Assembly (NCBI RefSeq): GCF_900215205.1
Contig: NZ_OBDY01000013.1
Location: 20,347 to 84,346 of the forward strand
DNA length: 64,000 nt
Origin: Paractinoplanes atraurantiacus
Lineage (GTDB): Bacteria > Actinomycetota > Actinomycetes > Mycobacteriales > Micromonosporaceae
Direction of reading: 5' to 3'
The notes beneath the pieces were generated by a model. That model was not told the origin of the DNA. It was given only the letters and a program-made list of their open reading frames with translations, and searched no databases. How positions within the stretch are numbered: the first letter of the stretch is position 1; each line of letters opens with the position of its first letter. This document shows, one piece after another, positions 58,867 to 64,000 of this stretch. The translations under genes and the position numbers were made by a program.

Positions 58867-60540
58867 ATGACGTACGACTATGACGTCCTCGTCGTCGGCT
58901 CCGGCTTCGGCGGCAGCGTCAGCGCGCTGCGGCTCACCGAGAAGGGCTACCGGGTCGGTGTGCTCGAGGCCGGCCGCCGCTTCGCCGACGACGAGCTGCC
59001 GCAGACCTCGTGGCGGCTGCGCCGTTATGTGTACGCTCCGGCGCTGCACTGCTTCGGCATCCTGCGCCTCACGCTGCTCGACAACGTGCTCATCATGTCC
59101 GGCGCGGGCGTCGGCGGCGGCTCGCTCGGCTACGCCAACACGCTCTACGAACCGCCGGACACGTTCTTCGCCGACCCCCGCTGGTCGTCGGTCACCGACT
59201 GGAAAGCGGAGCTCGCGGGCCCGTACGACCAGGCCAAACGCATGCTCGGCGTGACGGTCAACCCCTTGGAGACGGCGTCGGACCGGGCGCTGCGATCGGT
59301 TGCGGTCGATCTCGGGGTGGGGCACACCTTCCGCCGTACGCCGGTAGGAGTGCTCTTCGGAAATCCCGGCCGTGACCCGGACAGCGGGGGCCACGCGGCC
59401 GTTCCCGACCCGTTCTTCGGCGGCGCCGGGCCGTCGCGGGCGGCCTGCACCCACTGCGGCGCCTGCATGACCGGCTGCCGCGTCGGCGCCAAGAACACCC
59501 TCGTCAAAAACTACCTCTATCTGGCCGAGCAGCGGGGCGCGGTCGTCTTCCCGTTGACGACCGTCACCGACGTACGACCGCTCCCGCAAGGGGGTTTCGA
59601 GGTCCGCACCCATCGCACCGGCGGCGTTCGCCGCCGCACCTTCACCGCCGGGCAGGTGATCTTCGCGGCCGGGGCTCTGGGTACGCAGCGGCTGCTGCAC
59701 CGCTTGCGCGACCGCGGCTCCCTGCCGGGCGTGTCGGCGCGGCTGGGCGAGCTGAGCCGCACCAACTCGGAGTCGATCCTGGGCGCGCGCACCCGGCGGC
59801 GCGACGCCGACTACAGCCGCGGCGTGGCGATCACGTCGTCCATCCACGCCGACGCGTCGACCCACGTCGAACCGGTCCGCTACGGGCGCGGCAGCAACCT
59901 TCTGGCCCTGCTCGCGACCACGCTGGTGGACGACGCCGGTGGACGGTCGCGGCTGGTCACCGGGCTCCGCCAGCTCGTACGGGACAGGCGCGACCTACGG
60001 CTGCTGACGTCGCCGCGGCGGTGGTCGACCGAGACCGTGGTGCTGCTGGCCATGCAGGCCCTGGACAACTCGATCACGGTCTACCGCAAGCGGGGCCGGC
60101 TGCGCACCCGGCAGGGCATCGGCGAGCCCAACCCGGAATGGGTGCCGGCGGCGCACGATGTCGCCCGGCGGGTCGCGGCCAAGATCGACGGGGTGCCGCT
60201 GGGTGCCATGACCGAGCTCGCCGGGCGGCCGGTGACCGGGCATTTCCTCGGTGGCTGCGCGATAGGGACATCGGCCGAGACGGGGGTCGTCGATCCGTAC
60301 CACCGAATGTTCGGTCATCCCGGCCTGCACGTGATCGACGGCTCGGCGGTGGCGGCCAACCTGGGCGTGAACCCGTCGCTGACCATCACGGCGATGGCCG
60401 AGCGGGCAGTGGCCCTGTGGCCGAACAAAGGGGACGTGGACGCGCGGCCGGCGCTCGGTTCGCCGTACGCCCGAATCAGCCCGGTCAAACCCGCCCAGCC
60501 GGCCGTTCCCGCCGATGCGCCGGGAGCGCTGCGGCTGTGA
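58867..60540 (+). CDS. GMC-family oxidoreductase (ChoD-like) with ferredoxin-type cysteine motif
   Basis: 557 residues. The FAD motif is VLVVGSGFGGSVSALRLTEKG, and the C-terminal GMC region contains HFLGGCAIG and VIDGSAVAANLGVNPSLTI. An insertion at 194-204 reads CTHCGACMTGC, a C-x2-C-x2-C-x3-C set like a 4Fe-4S ligand pattern, followed by RVGAKNTL. The arrangement matches ChoD-type cholesterol-oxidase-like proteins of mycobacteria; the substrate is not certain. No signal peptide, so cytoplasmic. The ribosome-binding site is weak. It is divergent from the alpha/beta hydrolase. Confidence 0.88.
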   Translation: MTYDYDVLVVGSGFGGSVSALRLTEKGYRVGVLEAGRRFADDELPQTSWRLRRYVYAPALHCFGILRLTLLDNVLIMSGAGVGGGSLGYANTLYEPPDTFFADPRWSSVTDWKAELAGPYDQAKRMLGVTVNPLETASDRALRSVAVDLGVGHTFRRTPVGVLFGNPGRDPDSGGHAAVPDPFFGGAGPSRAACTHCGACMTGCRVGAKNTLVKNYLYLAEQRGAVVFPLTTVTDVRPLPQGGFEVRTHRTGGVRRRTFTAGQVIFAAGALGTQRLLHRLRDRGSLPGVSARLGELSRTNSESILGARTRRRDADYSRGVAITSSIHADASTHVEPVRYGRGSNLLALLATTLVDDAGGRSRLVTGLRQLVRDRRDLRLLTSPRRWSTETVVLLAMQALDNSITVYRKRGRLRTRQGIGEPNPEWVPAAHDVARRVAAKIDGVPLGAMTELAGRPVTGHFLGGCAIGTSAETGVVDPYHRMFGHPGLHVIDGSAVAANLGVNPSLTITAMAERAVALWPNKGDVDARPALGSPYARISPVKPAQPAVPADAPGALRL

Positions 60541-60561
60541 GGGCTGACCTACCATGCGGGC

Positions 60562-61893
60562 ATGCCACAGTTCTCGGGCCGCGACGGCGGCGAGTGGGAG
60601 TACGACGACGCGAACGGCTCCGAGGGCGGCATGGGCGCGGTCTTCCACGGGAAGTCGCTGGTGGACGGTTCCCGCGTCGCCGTCAAGCGGGTCCGGCTGA
60701 AATGGGCCTCCACCCGGGCCGAGCGGGTCCGCGAGCGCGAGATCGAGGTCGGCGACCGGCTCACCGAGGCCGCCCGATCAGGTGACAGCACCGGCCATCT
60801 GGTGCTGCCGCTGGACATCGCGTTCGCCGGCGGCGACCTGCTGATCGTGATGCCGCTGGCCGACGGCTCCCTCGCCGACGACCTCACCGACGGCCCGCTC
60901 GCCCTCGACGCGGGGCTGACGGTGCTGCGGCAGGTGGCCGAAGGACTGGTCGAGCTGGCCGCCGTGTCGATCGCGCACCGCGACCTGAAACCGGGAAACG
61001 TGCTGCGCTTCGGCGACACGTGGAAGATCAGCGACTTCGGCCTGTCCCGGATTCTGACCGAGGTGACGGGCACGTACACGACGGGCGGCGGGGGAACCCT
61101 GCCGTACATGGCGCCCGAGGTGTGGACCGACCATCGGGGCACGGCGAAATCGGACCTGTACGCGCTGGGGGTTCTGGCGTACGAGGTCTTCACCGGGGAG
61201 CGCCCCTTTCCCGGCCCGTCCGAGGACGACTACGAGCGGCAGCATCTCACCGCCGCGCCTCCGAACACGCCGGGGTTGCCGCCGCGCCTGTCCCGGCTGC
61301 TCGCCCGGCTCGTGGCGAAGGCGCCGGCGGACCGGCCGCAGGACGCTCGGGCGGTCATCGAGGCCGTCGACAATTTGCGGCAGAAATTGACACCGGCGCA
61401 GGAGGGGCTGGTCGAGGACGTCCGCCGGCGCGAGGATTCGCGGCGCGACCGGGACATAGCGGCCAACGCCAAGGTGACCGCCGAAGAGCGCAGGAAGCAG
61501 GAGCGGCGCCAGGCGGTGGCCGACCTGGCCGCGATCCTCGAGGACGCCTTCGATGAGATCGTGGAGGCATTGCCGGACGCCCGGCTCGATGCCGGCACCT
61601 GCGAGATCACGGTCAGCGGCCTGCGAGTCCGCTTCCAGACCCTGAATCCCCTCGAATTGTCGGGACCGGGAAGCACGGTGTTGACCGCTGCAGCCATGAG
61701 CTATGCGCCGGGCGAGCAGCCGCTGCCCTATGAGAAGCGGAAAAGCTCGGCTCATGCGATGTTCACCTGTCGCCGCGTCGACGACCGTCTTCGCTGGACG
61801 GTCCAGACGTGGCCACTCTATGAGAGCGGGCCGGAACGCCCGCTGGACTCGGCGGCCGTCATCGACGTGTTGCGGGCGGCACTTCATAAGTAG
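60562..61893 (+). CDS. Cytoplasmic Ser/Thr protein kinase with coiled-coil and unique C-terminal domain
   Basis: 443 residues. The kinase domain (about 15-275) has the Gly-loop (EGGMGAVF), K42 (VAVKRV), catalytic HRDLKPGN (H139-), metal-binding D158 of SDFGLS and MAPE. A charged coiled coil (about 275-325, RREDSRRDRDIAANAKV, ERRKQERRQAVADL) joins a domain of unknown fold (330-443). No transmembrane helix or PASTA repeats, unlike PknB. TACCAT (60550-60555) ends six bases before ATG 60562, so the mRNA is leaderless. Confidence 0.92.
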   Translation: MPQFSGRDGGEWEYDDANGSEGGMGAVFHGKSLVDGSRVAVKRVRLKWASTRAERVREREIEVGDRLTEAARSGDSTGHLVLPLDIAFAGGDLLIVMPLADGSLADDLTDGPLALDAGLTVLRQVAEGLVELAAVSIAHRDLKPGNVLRFGDTWKISDFGLSRILTEVTGTYTTGGGGTLPYMAPEVWTDHRGTAKSDLYALGVLAYEVFTGERPFPGPSEDDYERQHLTAAPPNTPGLPPRLSRLLARLVAKAPADRPQDARAVIEAVDNLRQKLTPAQEGLVEDVRRREDSRRDRDIAANAKVTAEERRKQERRQAVADLAAILEDAFDEIVEALPDARLDAGTCEITVSGLRVRFQTLNPLELSGPGSTVLTAAAMSYAPGEQPLPYEKRKSSAHAMFTCRRVDDRLRWTVQTWPLYESGPERPLDSAAVIDVLRAALHK

Positions 61894-61916
61894 TTCGCCT
61901 ACATATATAGTTCGCC
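61891..61916. promoter_or_regulatory. Direct repeats and leaderless promoter of the PadR gene
   Basis: TAGTTCGCC occurs at 61891-61899 and again at 61908-61916, 17 bp apart. The AT-rich ACATATATAGT between them contains TATAGT (61906-61911), which ends six bases before ATG 61918. It could bind the PadR protein itself. Confidence 0.5.
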
Positions 61917-61917
61917 C

Positions 61918-62331
61918 ATGCGTGAACCGACCTACTTCATCCTGGCCGCACTCCAGGAGGAGCCGCTGCACGGCTACGCGATCATCAAGCAGACGGAAGC
62001 CCTGTCCCGGGGCCGGGTGAAACCGGCGACCGGCACCCTCTACACAGCCCTCGACCGCCTGACCCACGAGGGCCTCGTCCAGGTGGTGAAGGAGGAGGTC
62101 GTCAACGGCCGCGCCCGGCGCTACTACGCCTTGACCCCCGACGGCCTCGCCGCCCTGAAAGCCGAAGCCGCCCACCTCGCCGAAGCCGCCCGCATCGTCA
62201 CCGACCGCCCGGTCTCCGGCCCCTCGGGCCGTTTCGCCTTCCGCGCCGCTTCGCCCTTCTACGCCGTTCCCGGCCACCTTGTTTCGTCGCTCCGTGCCGC
62301 CGCCGACCGCAACAACGGCCGGCTCGCGTGA
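61918..62331 (+). CDS. PadR-family transcriptional regulator
   Basis: 137 residues. The winged helix is typical of PadR (FILAALQEEPLHGYAIIKQTE, VKPATGTLYTALDRLTHEGLV, RARRYYALTPDGL). A longer helix for dimerisation follows. It overlaps the next gene (GTGA), a membrane protein with a HAAS-like start, which is the usual PadR operon partner. The ligand is unknown. Confidence 0.9.
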   Translation: MREPTYFILAALQEEPLHGYAIIKQTEALSRGRVKPATGTLYTALDRLTHEGLVQVVKEEVVNGRARRYYALTPDGLAALKAEAAHLAEAARIVTDRPVSGPSGRFAFRAASPFYAVPGHLVSSLRAAADRNNGRLA

Positions 62332-63221
62332 GCGCGGCCCTCGAGCGCCGGTACGCGCGCCTCCTTCGCCTTTATCCTTCCGATTACCAGCGCGACCGGG
62401 GCCCCGAGCTGCTGGCGACCCTCCTCGAGTCCACTTCGGATGGACGCACCAGTCCCCCGCTGCGGGAGACCACGGCGCTGATTCTGGGCGCCCTGCGCGC
62501 GCACGCCGGTCATCACCAGGGCGGCTGGCTCACTGCGTTCCGGGCTGCCGCTCTCATGCTGCTGGTCTACGACGTGGCCGACCGGGCGGTCGTCGTCACG
62601 AACGAAGCCCTGCGAGGCGGCCCGTCCCTCTGGTCACCGGCCGAGTCGCGCCTGACCCTCGCGGCCCTCACGCTCGGGCTTCTGGCGGTGGCGGCGGCAC
62701 TGGCCAACCGCTTTCTCACCGCGATCGCCACGGCCGCGGCCGCCTTCATCCTGACGCTGATAGTCGCGAACTCCATGCACAGCCCCGTTTTCAGCGGCTT
62801 CTGGTGCTTCCCGCTGGCGATCGTCCTGCTGGTGCCACTGGTCCGTCGCCGCCCGGCACCGGCCACCGCGCTGCTGAGATACGCCCCGGCCCTGCCGCTC
62901 GTCCTGATCCTGACGTCGTTCTTTCCCAGCGTGTCGGGCATCCTTCACTTCGGCGCCGTGATGGCCCTCTTCCTGGGCAGCCTGCTCTGGCTGGCGATCG
63001 ACGAGCGCTTGGCCATGGCCGCGGGCCTGTTCCTACAGAACACGGTCCTGATCCGGGCCGCCCTTCTCGCCGGCGAAGGCCTTCCCCCCTTTCCCGTCCT
63101 GGCGATCGAACTGGCGGTGACCGCCCTGCCACCGCTGGCCCTTCTGGTGACAGCCGGACTTGTCATACCCCGCTGGTACGGTCCGCCTCGACGACCGAAC
63201 GGGGAGGCACAGAATGGCTGA
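62328..63221 (+). CDS. PadR-associated membrane protein
   Basis: 297 residues. The N-terminus (LERRYARLLRLYPSDYQRDR, GPELLATLLE) is the short helical segment found in proteins encoded after PadR genes. Six or seven hydrophobic segments follow. No enzyme motif. GTG 62328 overlaps the PadR stop, so they are translationally coupled. Confidence 0.8.
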   Translation: MSAALERRYARLLRLYPSDYQRDRGPELLATLLESTSDGRTSPPLRETTALILGALRAHAGHHQGGWLTAFRAAALMLLVYDVADRAVVVTNEALRGGPSLWSPAESRLTLAALTLGLLAVAAALANRFLTAIATAAAAFILTLIVANSMHSPVFSGFWCFPLAIVLLVPLVRRRPAPATALLRYAPALPLVLILTSFFPSVSGILHFGAVMALFLGSLLWLAIDERLAMAAGLFLQNTVLIRAALLAGEGLPPFPVLAIELAVTALPPLALLVTAGLVIPRWYGPPRRPNGEAQNG

Positions 63222-63687
63222 GGTGGCGCTACGCCCGATCGAGGACGCCGATCTCGACGCCTTGTTCGACCAGATGAGAGATCCCGAGTCCGTCCACATG
63301 GCGGCCTTCACGGCCGACGACCCGAACGACCGCTCCGCCTTCGACGCCCACATGGCAAAAATCAGGGCGAGGGACGATGTCACCAACCGCATCATCACGC
63401 TCGACGGCCGCCTGGTCGGCAGCATCGCCGCCTTCGTCATCGAGGGCGACACCGAGGTCACATATTGGATCGACCGCGCCCATTGGGGCCAGGGCATAGC
63501 CGGCCAGGCTCTCGCCCTGCTCCTGGCCGAGGTCCCCACGCGCCCGATCCTGGCCCGGGCCGCGAGCGACAACGTGGGTTCACTCCGAGTCCTGCAAAAG
63601 GCCGGCTTCGCCGTGACAGGCACAGAGGCCGGGTACGCCAATGCCCGCCAAGCGGAAATCGAGGAGACCCTGCTACGCCTCGACTAA
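63214..63687 (+). CDS. GNAT-family N-acetyltransferase (RimJ/RimL type)
   Basis: 157 residues. It has the RimJ/RimL-like pattern LRPIEDADLDALFDQMRDPE at the start, TYWIDRAHWGQGIAGQALAL (acetyl-CoA loop HWGQGIA) and NVGSLRVLQKAGFAVTGTEAGY at the end. It may acetylate a protein N-terminus or a small amine. GGGGAGG lies before ATG 63214, which is inside the end of the membrane gene, so the three genes form an operon. Confidence 0.88.
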   Translation: MAEVALRPIEDADLDALFDQMRDPESVHMAAFTADDPNDRSAFDAHMAKIRARDDVTNRIITLDGRLVGSIAAFVIEGDTEVTYWIDRAHWGQGIAGQALALLLAEVPTRPILARAASDNVGSLRVLQKAGFAVTGTEAGYANARQAEIEETLLRLD

Positions 63688-63769
63688 CGGCCCGCCCACC
63701 CAGCCGCCTCATCAGACCGCCGCAGTCGCGCACCGCCGCCACCGACCGCCGCATCGCCCCTCATCCCGG

Positions 63770-63880
63770 GCGGCCCCGCATGCGAGCGGCCCCGCTCGCG
63801 AGAACGCCGTGTGCGAGCGGCACCGCGTGCGACAACCCGTGCGAGCGGCCCCGTGTGCGACAACCCGTGCGAGCGGCACC
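63770..63880. repeat. Degenerate GCGAGCGGC-type repeats
   Basis: Several divergent copies of GTGCGAGCGGC(A/C)CCG(C/T)GTGCGACAACCC occur here, leading into the regular 16-bp array. No gene is visible in 63688-64000. Confidence 0.5.
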
Positions 63881-64000
63881 GCGTGCGGGCAACGCCGCGT
63901 GCGGGCAACGCCGCGTGCGGACAACGCCGCGTGCGGACAACGCCGCGTGCGGACAACGCCGCGTGCGGACAACGCCGCGTGCGGACAACGCCGCGTGCGG
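63881..64000. repeat. 16-bp minisatellite, seven full copies and a partial one, running off the window
   Basis: Unit GCGTGCGG(A/G)CAACGCC starts at 63881, 63897, 63913, 63929, 63945, 63961, 63977 and 63993 (partial). The first two copies have G at position 9, the rest A. It is not CRISPR: no spacers. Function unknown. Confidence 0.9.

Noticed and set aside
63881..64000. CRISPR array
   Set aside because: The 16-bp units are directly abutted with no spacers, so it is a minisatellite.

Overview
The window is a continuous stretch of very GC-rich actinobacterial chromosome. The gene content (LacI/MarR/ArsR/IclR/PadR regulators each beside one target, an ECF42-type sigma factor with a YCII partner, HelR, a CUT1 sugar transporter without its own ATPase, a ChoD-like oxidase, many MFS exporters) and the strong third-position GC bias fit a soil filamentous actinomycete. 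A Micromonosporaceae member such as Actinoplanes is my best guess, but this is inference only. There is no rRNA, prophage, transposase or CRISPR array. One tRNA gene, tRNA-Gly(GCC), is present.

Layout, left to right. (1) 1-4754 has a cyclic-nucleotide theme: a membrane/GAF class III cyclase overlapping a Crp-like gene, tRNA-Gly, a cNMP-binding domain fused to a thioredoxin-reductase-like flavoprotein, and a STAS protein. (2) 4759-8857: a membrane protein with a PH-like end, a secreted RTX/Ig-like protein and a MarR regulator. (3) 8788-11744: two overlapping MutS-family ATPase genes. (4) 11781-14019: adenosine deaminase and an NAD(P)-binding protein divergent from an Rrf2 regulator, with twin operators. 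(5) 14183-18244: GH26-like secreted enzyme, P450, MFS exporter, GNAT. (6) 18214-21540: a decayed MFS/ArsR pair, a 2H phosphoesterase, a TPR protein and a frameshifted ORF. (7) 21534-29237: a membrane-anchored subtilase, two aldehyde dehydrogenases flanking an IclR regulator, and an LTA-synthase-like sulfatase.

(8) 29443-38472: a less GC-rich small membrane protein, then several regulator/target pairs (SDR/XRE, MFS/LacI), a second MFS exporter and a membrane protein/wHTH/esterase operon. (9) 38469-41991: helR with a rifamycin-associated-element-like palindrome, and a vanadium-haloperoxidase-like protein. (10) 41963-46485: small hypothetical proteins, one of them frameshifted, and the operon nfi-lipB-MOSC-TM2. 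(11) 46527-52819: a LacI-controlled operon for uptake and hydrolysis of a beta-galactoside, with two perfect operators. (12) 52816-57016: the ECF42-like sigma/YCII pair, two small proteins and a Baeyer-Villiger-type monooxygenase. (13) 57149-64000: a stand-alone DnaA domain I-like protein, minisatellites, a hydrolase divergent from a GMC oxidase, a Ser/Thr kinase, a PadR/membrane pair, a GNAT, and a 16-bp minisatellite running off the end.

A recurrent feature is the promoter layout. At least fourteen genes have a TANNNT hexamer ending 6-7 bases before the start codon and no ribosome-binding site, which indicates leaderless transcripts; I used this to choose several starts. Adjacent genes commonly overlap by ATGA or GTGA, indicating translational coupling.
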